DNA of 22,600 nucleotides, taken from NCBI GenBank assembly GCA_036522155.1, contig DATDGI010000452.1, positions 1 through 22,600 on the forward strand, given 5' to 3'. Under the pieces are notes generated by a model. The model saw only the letters and a program-made list of their open reading frames with translations. It did no database searches and was not told the DNA's origin. Source of the stretch: UBA9676 sp036522155 (lineage in GTDB: Bacteria; Actinomycetota; Actinomycetes; Streptosporangiales; Streptosporangiaceae). Positions 12,773 to 22,600 of the stretch are shown one piece after another. The stretch's first letter is position 1, and each line of letters begins with the position of its first letter. Both the position numbers and the translations under genes were made by a program.

Positions 12773-13093
12773 ATGCGCTGGCCCATCTGGCGGGTCGCGG
12801 TAGCCGAGCGTTCCATGCAGCCCGCCCTGAACCCGGGTGACTGGCTCCTGGTCCGCCGAACGGCTGGCCCCGGGCGGGCGTTGCGGGTCCGCCCCGGGCA
12901 GCTGGTGGTGGCCCGTCATCCGCACCGGCCGGATCTGCTGATCGTCAAGCGGGCGGTGCGGCGTGAGCCCGGCGGCTGGTGGCTCGGAGCCGACAACCCG
13001 GCGGCCGGGGCGGCGGACAGCAGCAGCTTCGGGGTGGTGCCGCCGTCCCTGATCGAGGGCCGGGTGGTGCTGCGCTACCGGCGGCGCCGGTAA
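12773..13093 (+). CDS. sodX: Nickel-type superoxide dismutase maturation protease SodX, 106 aa
   Basis: This is a small S24/S26-type peptidase like signal peptidase I but without a membrane anchor. The nucleophile region is AERSMQPALNPGDWLLV (Ser14) and the general base lies in DLLIVKRAV (Lys59), followed by GWWLGADNPAAGAADS as in the signal-peptidase D-box region. It cleaves the SodN propeptide so that the mature His1-Cys hook can bind nickel. Start: ATG at 12773 with a GGGGGGA purine run 3-9 nt upstream; the frame is open far upstream only as a shadow of sodN. Divergent from sodN. Confidence 0.93.
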   Translation: MRWPIWRVAVAERSMQPALNPGDWLLVRRTAGPGRALRVRPGQLVVARHPHRPDLLIVKRAVRREPGGWWLGADNPAAGAADSSSFGVVPPSLIEGRVVLRYRRRR

Positions 13094-13096
13094 CGG

Positions 13097-13134
13097 CCGG
13101 AGGCCCCATCCCGGGCACGGGATGGGGCCTCCGG
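13097..13134. terminator. Bidirectional hairpin terminator between sodX and the permease gene
   Basis: CCGGAGGCCCCATCCC (13097-13112) and its exact complement (13119-13134) make a perfect 16-bp stem with a 6-nt loop. It begins 3 nt after the sodX stop and lies 20 nt from the stop of the convergent permease gene. Confidence 0.88.
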
Positions 13135-13154
13135 AGGTGGCGCCAGGCGAACCG

Positions 13155-14840
13155 CTACCCTTCGGCGACGTGACCGGTGTCGTCCACCGTGGCGGACTGC
13201 CGGGACACCAGGGCCAGCATCTCGTCCTGGGACAGCCGCGTGGCGGTGGCCCAGTAGTAGATGACCAGGCTGAACACCGCAACCACCAGCATGTCGATCC
13301 CGAAGTGGATGTGGCCGGTGTTGACGGGCGCGGCCACCGCGCCGCCGCTGAACGTGCCCTGCCAGGAGATGATGCCCATGCCGATCAGGTACACCGGCAG
13401 CCATTGCGCGGACCTCCACTCCAGCGGCGGCCGCTGGGGGTCGAAGGCCATGCAGATGCCGATCAGCACGTAGCCGATGACGATGCACAGGCCCAGCTTC
13501 CAGATCGTCTCGAAGCCCGACCAGTAGATGATCAGGTTGGCGACGATGAACGCGACCGGCCCGAGCACCGCGGCGGCCGGCATCTTGTAGGGACGGTCGG
13601 CTTCCGGCACCGTCTTGCGCAGCGCGCTCATGGACAGCGGCGCGCCCGCGTACATCAGCACGCTCGCCCCGGTGACCAGGCTGACCAGCGAGTGCCAGCT
13701 CGGGAAGGGCAGCAGGAAGACCAGCCCGAACACGAAGGCGAAGATCAGGCTGATCCAGGGGATGCCGTTGGCGTCGGTCCGGGCGAAGATCTGCGGGTAG
13801 TAGCGGTTCCGGGCGAGCCCGTAGCCGACCCGCGAGGTCGACGTCTGGTAGATCAGGCCGGTGCCGAACGGCGAGATGAAAGCGTCGATGTACAGGATGG
13901 TGGCCAGCCAGCCGAGCCCGACCACGCCGGCCAGGCCGGCGAACGGCCCGGAGACGATGCTGGAGACGTTGCTGGCACAGGCCCCGGTCTTCGGGCAGGC
14001 GATGCCGGCGAAGCCGTGGGTGAGCAGGCTGGGCGACATCGCGCCGATGAACACGACCTGGAGCAGCACGTAGATCGCGGTGCCGAGGAGGATGGCGATG
14101 ATGATCGCCCGCGGCAGGTTGCGCTGCGGGTTCTTGATCTCGCCCGCGAGCTGGTCGGCCTGCTCGAAGCCGAGGTAGGCGAACACGATGCCGGCCGCGG
14201 GAACGGCCGTGAAGATGTCCTTCCAGGTGACCCCGGTCGGGATGAAGCCGCCGCCCGCTTTGAAGTTGCTGGGGTGGAACTTGAACAGCAAGATGATGAT
14301 GGTCGCGACCGGGATGACTACCTTCCACCAGGTGATGGCGCTGTTGACGTGCGTGAACAGCCGCATCGCGAGGAAGTTGATGGCCGTGAAGACGGCCATC
14401 AGGATGATCGTCATCACGAAGCCGACGCCGGTGATCTTCCCCGTGGTCGTGTTGAAGAGGCCGTGCCAGTAGTGCGACCCGTACTGCATCACGGCATAGC
14501 ACTCGATCGGCGCCACCGTGACGGCCTGCAGCCAGGAGAAGAACCCGAACGAGATGCCTGCCACACTGCCGTACGCGAAGTGCGGGAATCTCGCCGTCCC
14601 GCCGGAGACCGGGTACATGCCGCCGAGTTCGGCGTGCACGAGGGCCAGGATGATGACCGCGATGCCGGCGATGACCCAGCAGATGATGGCGGCTGCCCCG
14701 ACCGCCGCGGCGGCGAAGTACGAGCCGAACAGCCAGCCGGAGCCGATGATCGAGGTCTCAGACGACCAGGTGGCGCCGATCAGCCCCATCTCACGCTTGA
14801 GGCCTACGTCAGCCGGTCTGGTGGTAGCTACTGTTGCCAT
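13155..14840 (-). CDS. APC-family amino acid/polyamine permease, 561 aa
   Basis: About twelve hydrophobic helices are visible, and the N-terminal sequence GLIGATWSSETSIIGSGWLFGSYFAAAAVG is the unwound-helix substrate region typical of APC transporters. HAELGGMYPVSGGTARFPHFAYG and FAYLGFEQADQLAGEIKNPQRNLPRAII are further family signatures. It likely imports an amino acid or amine by proton symport; the substrate cannot be told. An extracellular-type loop contains a Cys pair (ACPKTGAC). Start: ATG at 14840 with AGAAGG 7 nt upstream; an ATG at 14867 is in frame but lacks a ribosome binding site. It is transcribed alone, with the sodX/permease terminator downstream. A TTGACG box on the minus strand near 14919-14924 may be its -35, but no matching -10 was found. 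Confidence 0.92.
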   Translation of the reverse strand: MATVATTRPADVGLKREMGLIGATWSSETSIIGSGWLFGSYFAAAAVGAAAIICWVIAGIAVIILALVHAELGGMYPVSGGTARFPHFAYGSVAGISFGFFSWLQAVTVAPIECYAVMQYGSHYWHGLFNTTTGKITGVGFVMTIILMAVFTAINFLAMRLFTHVNSAITWWKVVIPVATIIILLFKFHPSNFKAGGGFIPTGVTWKDIFTAVPAAGIVFAYLGFEQADQLAGEIKNPQRNLPRAIIIAILLGTAIYVLLQVVFIGAMSPSLLTHGFAGIACPKTGACASNVSSIVSGPFAGLAGVVGLGWLATILYIDAFISPFGTGLIYQTSTSRVGYGLARNRYYPQIFARTDANGIPWISLIFAFVFGLVFLLPFPSWHSLVSLVTGASVLMYAGAPLSMSALRKTVPEADRPYKMPAAAVLGPVAFIVANLIIYWSGFETIWKLGLCIVIGYVLIGICMAFDPQRPPLEWRSAQWLPVYLIGMGIISWQGTFSGGAVAAPVNTGHIHFGIDMLVVAVFSLVIYYWATATRLSQDEMLALVSRQSATVDDTGHVAEG

Positions 14841-15000
14841 ACCCGAACCTTCTTCCGGGGTTCGCATGCGGGGCCATAGGGCCCATGTGGGTTGGCCTCA
14901 TGGTAATGATCGTCAAGGGCCATGAGAAGCAGTCACGCGGCTTCATTTCGGTAACACGGACCACGGTTCACCAGCACGTCTGATGCTGGCAGACCCGGAC

Positions 15001-15037
15001 AAAACGGCCCGTCCCGGCGCGCGCCGGCCTCCGGGCC
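15001..15037 (-). terminator. Intrinsic terminator after the CGNR-like gene
   Basis: GGCCC (15006-15010) and GGGCC (15033-15037) enclose the perfect 14-bp palindrome CCGGCGCGCGCCGG (15014-15027). On the minus strand the structure is followed by GTTTTG, a short U-run. It lies about 42 nt beyond the gene's stop codon. A second perfect 6-bp hairpin follows at 14971-14989. Confidence 0.7.
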
Positions 15038-15078
15038 AGCCAGGGGTGATCTCTCCGGCTACCGGATGATTCCGGTGC

Positions 15079-15651
15079 TCAGCTAGCGGCCGCGGGGGCC
15101 GGGTGCTGCCTGCCGCCACGCCCCCGGGTGCGGAGGGCCCGGACATTTGCCCTGCTTGCGCACGCTTCGGAGCAGTAACGCCGGGGCCGGCCAGGCCCGT
15201 GCTCGGCGAAAACGCGCTCGCAGCTGGTTCCCGCACAGATTCCGAGCCGGTCGGCGCCGGAGTCGGTGACCAGGCTGGTGAGCCCGGCAACGGCCGCGGC
15301 GGCATACCGGTCGGCCACCGAACCGCTGTTCACCAGGTGGACGTGCCAGGGCTGGCCGTCGTGCCGGACGATCTGCGGGTGGACCGGATAGCGGGAGAGC
15401 AGCGCGTTGAGCCGGTCGGCCACCTCCGCTTCCCGGCGGGCCGCGGCGGCCTCGAAGATGAGCCGCAGCTCGGCCCGCAGCAGCCGCAGCGCCTCCAGGT
15501 CGGATGGGATCACCCCGCCGCACAGGTGGGGGCGGTCGGCGACCAGGCTGCGGTACCCCGCCACCGAGGCGAGGGCGTCGCGGCCATGTTCAGTGGGCGC
15601 GCCACTGTTGACCAGGCGCACCGCAAGCTCGGTGTACGAGGCGAGATCCAC
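15079..15651 (-). CDS. CGNR-type zinc finger protein with ABATE-like domain, 190 aa
   Basis: The N-terminal half (YTELAVRLVNSG ... LRLLRAELRLIFEAAA) resembles the ABATE stress-sensor domain. The C-terminal half ends in a zinc finger, CAGTSCERVFAEHGPGRPRRYCSEACASRANVRALRTR, with Cys-x4-Cys ... Cys-x3-Cys. In the family this last part normally reads CGNR; here it reads CASR. CGNR proteins are putative DNA-binding regulators of little-known function. Start: GTG at 15651 with AAGGA 6 nt upstream; a longer frame to 15861 is Arg-rich and unlike protein. It is divergent from the quinone-oxidoreductase-like gene, with a gap of about 240 nt. Upstream, GGAAGTG (15671-15677) and CACTTCC (15710-15716) form an inverted repeat. 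Confidence 0.87.
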   Translation of the reverse strand: MDLASYTELAVRLVNSGAPTEHGRDALASVAGYRSLVADRPHLCGGVIPSDLEALRLLRAELRLIFEAAAARREAEVADRLNALLSRYPVHPQIVRHDGQPWHVHLVNSGSVADRYAAAAVAGLTSLVTDSGADRLGICAGTSCERVFAEHGPGRPRRYCSEACASRANVRALRTRGRGGRQHPAPAAAS

Positions 15652-15670
15652 GCGGGGTCCTTCAGATACA

Positions 15671-15716
15671 GGAAGTGGAGCGGGGAGAAAGGGGGGCGTT
15701 ATTCGTAGGCACTTCC
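15671..15716. promoter_or_regulatory. Wide inverted repeat upstream of the CGNR-like gene
   Basis: GGAAGTG (15671-15677) and CACTTCC (15710-15716) are perfect inverted arms with a 32-nt spacer, 20-65 nt upstream of the CGNR-like GTG. It could be a regulator site. The rest of the gap (15717-15890) shows nothing I can name. Confidence 0.3.
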
Positions 15717-15899
15717 GGCGTCGAGTATGGCACAGCCGGTGCCGGCCGGACCGGTGATTCCGCCGGGTAGCCGGCCGGCGACGGCGGGACACCAGGAAGC
15801 GCGGTGCTGAACCGGGCAGGCCGCGGCCTGGGCAGCGGCCCGTGATCGCGCCGGGGCACACGGCTGGCCTTTGCGCGCGCGGGCACTAAGGTGCGATTC

Positions 15900-16868
15900 A
15901 TGTTCGCCGTCACCGCTGCCCGCATCGACGCCGACGATCCGCTGGCCGGCCTGGAACTGGCTGAGCACCCGGAGCCGGCTCCGCCGGACGGCTGGGAGAC
16001 CATCACGGTCCGGGCGGCCTCGCTGAACCATCACGACGTCTGGACGCTGCGCGGGGTGGGTATCTCCGCCGACCGGCTGCCGATCGTGCTGGGCTGCGAC
16101 GCAGCCGGGGTCACCCACGATGGCCGGGAGGTGGTCGCGCACGCGGTCATCGGGGATCCGCTGGCCGCCGGTGGTGACGAGACCCTGGACCCGGCCCGGT
16201 CCCTGCTCTCCGAGCGCTACGACGGCACGTTCGCCGAACGGGTCATGGTGCCGCGCCGCAATCTGCTGGCCAAGCCGCCCGGGCTGTCGTTCGAGGCCGC
16301 CGCCTGCCTGCCCACCGCCTATCTGACCGCCTACCGGATGCTGTTCGAGCGGTCTGGCCTGGAGCCAGGGTCGACCGTCCTGGTCCAGGGAGCGGGCGGC
16401 GGGGTGGCCACCGCGCTGATCCTGCTCGGGCGGGCCGGTGGCTACCGGATATGGGTGACGAGCCGGAGCGAAGCCAAGCGCGAGCAGGCCCTGGAACTCG
16501 GCGCGGACCAGGCCTTCCCCTCCGGCAGCCGGCTTCCCGAGCGGGTCGGCGCGGTCATGGAAACGGTTGGCCAGGCCACGTGGGCGCACTCGGTCCGGGC
16601 GCTGCGGCCGGGTGGCCGGATCGTCATCTCCGGCGCGACTAGCGGCGCGGCTCCGCCGGCCGAACTCAGCCATGTCTACTTCCGCCAGCTGTCCGTGGTG
16701 GGCTCGACCATGGGCAGCCGCGACCAGCTCGGCCGGCTGCTGGCGTTCTGCGAGCAGACCGGCGTCCGGCCGAAGATCGACCGGGTGCTCCCGCTCCGCC
16801 AGGCCGCGGACGGGTTCGCGGCGATGATCGCCGGGGAGCTGTTCGGGAAGGTCGTGTTCACCAGCTAG
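15900..16868 (+). CDS. Zinc-binding dehydrogenase/quinone oxidoreductase-like MDR protein, 322 aa
   Basis: This is a medium-chain dehydrogenase/reductase. The GroES-like part has ITVRAASLNHHDVWTLRGVG and LGCDAAGV; the Rossmann part has the nucleotide-binding turn VLVQGAGGGVATALI and SRSEAKREQALELGAD; the end is FAAMIAGELFGKVVF. The family reduces quinones or enones with NADPH; structural zinc ligands are not evident, as in quinone oxidoreductases. Start: ATG at 15900 because AAGG lies 8 nt upstream and MFAVTAARID is the usual beginning; a GTG at 15891 would add three residues. Divergent from the CGNR-like gene and convergent with padR. Confidence 0.9.
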   Translation: MFAVTAARIDADDPLAGLELAEHPEPAPPDGWETITVRAASLNHHDVWTLRGVGISADRLPIVLGCDAAGVTHDGREVVAHAVIGDPLAAGGDETLDPARSLLSERYDGTFAERVMVPRRNLLAKPPGLSFEAAACLPTAYLTAYRMLFERSGLEPGSTVLVQGAGGGVATALILLGRAGGYRIWVTSRSEAKREQALELGADQAFPSGSRLPERVGAVMETVGQATWAHSVRALRPGGRIVISGATSGAAPPAELSHVYFRQLSVVGSTMGSRDQLGRLLAFCEQTGVRPKIDRVLPLRQAADGFAAMIAGELFGKVVFTS

Positions 16869-16901
16869 CGCCAGCCGGGCCGCGCGCCGGGGTGGACGGC
16901 T

Positions 16902-16921
16902 GCCCGCACCTAACGGCGGGC
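16902..16921. terminator. Hairpin between convergent oxidoreductase and padR genes
   Basis: GCCCGC (16902-16907) and GCGGGC (16916-16921) form a perfect 6-bp stem with an 8-nt loop in the 66-nt gap between the two stop codons. Confidence 0.45.
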
Positions 16922-16934
16922 CACCGCCCGAGGA

Positions 16935-17867
16935 TCAGGGTGTGCTTTCCTCGTCCTCGGGCTGGTCCGGTGCCGGGGTCTTGCTGGTGAACACCTCGGA
17001 CCTGATCCGGTCCATGGCCTGGTCGAGGATGTCCCGCAGGTCGTCAAGCGCGTCCTCGCTGACCGCCTGGGCATGCCAGGCGGCCGTCCGCAGGTCCCGG
17101 GCGAACTGCCGGGCCAGCCGCTCGAGATCCCGCAGAGCGCGATGACTGCCCGCTCCGTGCCGCGCGCCCTTGCCCTGCCACTCGCCCCAGCCTGACCAGT
17201 CCCCCCAGCCCGACCACTCGGCCCAGGTGCGGCCGGCGTGCCGGGTGCCGTGGCCTGACCAGCCGGCGTCCTCCCCGGGCTGCTCGCCCGCGCGCGGCCT
17301 GGTGCCCCCGTCGGCCTCGCCGCCTTCGGGCCCGCGGCCTTCCGGGCCTCCGCCTGGTGGCCCGCCGCTTTCCGGCTCACCGGTGGCTGTACCACCGCCA
17401 GCCGGCCTGGCGCCAGCCGGCTCGGCGCCGGCCCGCTCGCGGCCCGGCCCCGCGTCGCCCGCCGGGGGCCGGCTCTTGCCGCTGATGTCCCGGGCCGCCG
17501 ATGCGAGTTCCTCGCGCAGGTTGCGAACGGTTTCCCTGACGTCCTCGGAAACTTCCCTGGCGATGTCACGGACCGAGGCCGTGATCTCCTCCTCGAGCTC
17601 GGCCAGGTCGTCCAGGCGGGCGTGCAGTTCGGCCCGGCCCTTGTCGGTAATGCGGTACACCTTCCGCCCCTCTTCCTCGTCGTGCGTGACCAGGCCCTCT
17701 TCCTCCAGCCGCGCCAGCCGTGGGTAGATGGTGCCGGGGGACGGGGCGTAGACGCCCAGGAACCTGTCCTGCAGCAGCCGGATGACCTCGTATCCGTGCC
17801 GCGGCGCCTCGTCGAGCAGCTTGAGCAGGTAGAGACGCAGATTGCCGTGCCGGAATACCGGGCTCAT
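16935..17867 (-). CDS. PadR-family regulator with long Gly/Pro- and Trp-rich C-terminal extension, 310 aa
   Basis: The N-terminal winged helix (about 1-85) is classic PadR: LRLYLLKLLDEAPRHGYEVI, YAPSPGTIYPRLARLEEEGLV and GRKVYRITDKGRAEL. A helix rich in Glu and Arg follows (about 86-130), then a Gly/Pro/Glu-rich linker (about 131-198), then tandem WSGWGD/WSGWGE repeats (about 218-232) and a final helical segment (about 245-290). Typical PadR proteins are 100-200 residues, so the tail is unusual. Start: ATG at 17867, overlapping the stop of the DUF4097 gene (ATGA), so the two form one operon. PadR members usually repress their own operon and respond to small molecules or envelope stress; the tail could mediate a protein or membrane contact, which is speculation. 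Confidence 0.9.
   Translation of the reverse strand: MSPVFRHGNLRLYLLKLLDEAPRHGYEVIRLLQDRFLGVYAPSPGTIYPRLARLEEEGLVTHDEEEGRKVYRITDKGRAELHARLDDLAELEEEITASVRDIAREVSEDVRETVRNLREELASAARDISGKSRPPAGDAGPGRERAGAEPAGARPAGGGTATGEPESGGPPGGGPEGRGPEGGEADGGTRPRAGEQPGEDAGWSGHGTRHAGRTWAEWSGWGDWSGWGEWQGKGARHGAGSHRALRDLERLARQFARDLRTAAWHAQAVSEDALDDLRDILDQAMDRIRSEVFTSKTPAPDQPEDEESTP
17171..17224 (-). repeat. 18-bp tandem repeats coding WSGWG units in padR
   Basis: Minus-strand codons give EWSGWGDWSGWGEWQGKG. The Trp-Ser-Gly-Trp-Gly-Asp/Glu unit occurs twice in tandem (18 bp each), with a degenerate third. Third-position differences show the repeat is old or under protein-level selection. Confidence 0.65.
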
Positions 17868-18706
17868 GAGGCATCCTCCTCCGGCTCGGGGTGACCTGGG
17901 TCGGGACCGGTCGCCTGGTGATTGCGTTCGAGCAGCGTGACCTGGCCGGACACCGAGGTGACTACGAGCCGCCCCGATCCGGCGCCGAGGGTTCCGGTCA
18001 GCGTGCTCCCGCCAGGGGCGCGGGCGGAGGCCAGCCCGCCGAACTCGCTCTGCACCCGGCCGCCGGCCGAGCGCAACTCGACGCGGGTGCTGGCCTTCGC
18101 GGGCAGCCGGATCGCGACCTCGCCGGAGACCGTGGCCACCCGCAGCTTAGCGCCGTCACTCAGGTCGATGTCCGCGGTGACGCGGCCGCTGACGGTCTTG
18201 GCGTCGAGCCGCTCGACGTCGCCGTCGGCCACCGTCAGGTCACCGGATATCGAGTTGAAACTGACCTGCCCGGCCAGGCCCTGGGCCTCCACGTCGCCGG
18301 ACAGGGTCCTGGCCTCCAGCACGCCCGTCATCCCGTCGAGCGTGATCTTGCCGGTCACGCTCTTGACCGAGGTCGGGGCGGAAATCCCGGACACGACCGC
18401 GCTGGCGCTGATCACGCCGAGCTGGGTGGGGCACTCCCGCGGCACCATGATCGTGATGTTGGCCGAGTGCGCCTGTGGCCGCAGCCAGCCGAGCAGCCCG
18501 TCCCAGGTGAGGTCGGGATAGGTGACCGTGAGAATGCCGGCCTCATGCTTGACCAGGAGCGGCTGGCCGGTCAGTTCGGCCACGTCGACGCAGGGCCGGT
18601 CGTCGGTGGACAGCACCGCGACCGAGCCGGAGATGACCCGGACCCGGAGCGCCGCGACGCCGTCGAAGCCGAGGGTGGTGGGCGCCTCGACGGTCCACTG
18701 TGTCAT
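17864..18706 (-). CDS. DUF4097-family beta-repeat protein, 280 aa
   Basis: The sequence is a run of short beta-strand repeats with recurring SGDV/SGKI/SGEV turns (SVTGKITLDG, TLSGDVEAQG, SISGDLTVAD, TVSGRVTADI, TVSGEVAIRL), the hallmark of the DUF4097 right-handed beta-helix family. No signal peptide or membrane helix is visible. Relatives in Firmicutes (LiaG-type) sit in envelope-stress operons. Start: ATG at 18706 with GGAAGGAGA 7 nt upstream, preferred over an upstream in-frame start at 18748 that has none. It is the first gene of the operon with padR, behind a recognisable promoter. A role in envelope stress is inferred from family and partner only. Confidence 0.88.
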   Translation of the reverse strand: MTQWTVEAPTTLGFDGVAALRVRVISGSVAVLSTDDRPCVDVAELTGQPLLVKHEAGILTVTYPDLTWDGLLGWLRPQAHSANITIMVPRECPTQLGVISASAVVSGISAPTSVKSVTGKITLDGMTGVLEARTLSGDVEAQGLAGQVSFNSISGDLTVADGDVERLDAKTVSGRVTADIDLSDGAKLRVATVSGEVAIRLPAKASTRVELRSAGGRVQSEFGGLASARAPGGSTLTGTLGAGSGRLVVTSVSGQVTLLERNHQATGPDPGHPEPEEDAS

Positions 18707-18746
18707 CGCGCGTCTCCTTCCCGGCTGAGGTGGCCGGCCTGATAAC

Positions 18747-18774
18747 AAGATATATCGCGTTCGTGGATAGTCAA
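18747..18774 (-). promoter_or_regulatory. Sigma70-type promoter of the DUF4097-padR operon
   Basis: On the minus strand TTGACT (18774-18769), a 16-nt spacer and TATCTT (18752-18747) are close to consensus, with the expected start near 18740 and a leader of about 35 nt containing GGAAGGAGA. Two direct copies of ATAYATCGCG (plus-strand 18750-18759 and 18775-18784) overlap the -10 and flank the -35, and GATATATC (18749-18756) is a palindrome, so PadR autoregulation is likely. Confidence 0.65.
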
Positions 18775-18801
18775 ATACATCGCGGCGCGGGGCCCGGGTG
18801 G

Positions 18802-18975
18802 CTATTCGTCGTCGTCGAGCCGGGCCAGCCAGCTGGCCAGCCGGTCCACCGCCGCCTCGAACTCCGGGGCGATGTCGACGAACTCGCGCAGCCGCTCGGC
18901 CAGCCAGCCCAGGCTGACCTCGTCGCTGGCCCGCCGCTGCGCGAGTTCGTCGATGCCCTGGTCGGTGAAGTACAT
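18802..18975 (-). CDS. Small DUF6104-like protein, 57 aa
   Basis: This short gene reads MYFTDQGIDELAQRRASDEV, then SLGWLAERLREFVDI, then a helix ending in ASWLARLDDDE. It matches what I recall of DUF6104 proteins of Streptomyces and relatives, whose function is unknown. It is all-helical and acidic at the end, with no signal peptide or membrane segment. The ATG at 18975 lies 4 nt after the stop of kgd on the same strand, so it is almost certainly translated from the kgd message. The ribosome binding site would lie inside the last kgd codons and is weak (GGGA). Its fixed place behind kgd suggests a link to 2-oxoglutarate metabolism, which is inference. Confidence 0.85.
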   Translation of the reverse strand: MYFTDQGIDELAQRRASDEVSLGWLAERLREFVDIAPEFEAAVDRLASWLARLDDDE

Positions 18976-18979
18976 CGGG

Positions 18980-22600
<3,621 letters not shown>

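Noticed and set aside
13122..14879. Long plus-strand frame (585 codons) opposite the permease gene
   Set aside because: The minus strand encodes an unmistakable APC transporter; the plus-strand product is a highly charged shadow with no recognisable fold.

Overview
The window is very GC-rich chromosomal DNA with the gene set of an Actinomycetota genome: whiB1, the cytosolic sensor kinase pdtaS, a SigB/SigF-type sigma factor with its RsbW-like anti-sigma factor, nickel superoxide dismutase (sodN) with its maturation protease (sodX), a Kgd-type 2-oxoglutarate enzyme, a CGNR-type protein and a short protein resembling Streptomyces DUF6104 proteins. Pairing sodN/sodX with a DUF6104-like gene points to the Streptomycetales/Streptosporangiales side rather than to mycobacteria, but the order cannot be fixed from the sequence alone. 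No tRNA, rRNA, CRISPR array, transposase or phage gene was seen. Coding regions are dense, with many GTG starts and several 4-bp stop/start overlaps.

Region 1 (1-6894) is biotin-centred. It opens with the end of a stand-alone biotin carboxylase, then a 70-residue biotin carrier protein resembling TB7.3 of Mycobacterium tuberculosis. Next come a small two-knuckle cysteine protein that looks like the biotin synthase auxiliary protein BsaP, an HxlR regulator, a divergent alpha/beta hydrolase plus SMP-30 lactonase operon, an acetolactate-synthase-like thiamine diphosphate enzyme, biotin synthase bioB, and a DasR-like GntR/HutC regulator. The HxlR/hydrolase gap has back-to-back promoters that both look leaderless, with a perfect palindrome.

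Region 2 (6895-10680) holds pdtaS, whiB1, a diacylglycerol-kinase-family lipid kinase and a four-helix membrane protein. From memory this matches the order and relative strands of Rv3220c-Rv3217c in M. tuberculosis, and the TB7.3-like gene matches Rv3221c. The block at about 461-6894 therefore looks inserted between the TB7.3-like gene and pdtaS relative to that genome. A near-perfect CRP-type palindrome lies upstream of whiB1.

Region 3 (10694-13093) is a stress module: rsbW-sigma factor operon (GTGA overlap), then sodN and divergent sodX, with very strong hairpin terminators. Region 4 (13155-16868) has an APC-family permease, a CGNR-like regulator and a quinone-oxidoreductase-like MDR protein. 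Region 5 (16935-18706) is a DUF4097-PadR operon (ATGA overlap) behind a clear -35/-10 promoter; the PadR protein has a long unusual tail with Trp/Gly repeats. Region 6 (18802-22600) is kgd, running off the right edge, with a short DUF6104-like gene 4 nt downstream. The kgd linker contains a perfect 15-bp tandem repeat that reaches the end of the window.

No wholly new multi-gene system is evident. The strongest leads are the bsaP/bioB/BCCP/biotin carboxylase neighbourhood with its DasR-like regulator, the leaderless divergent HxlR promoter, the atypical PdtaS and RsbW residues, and the PadR tail.
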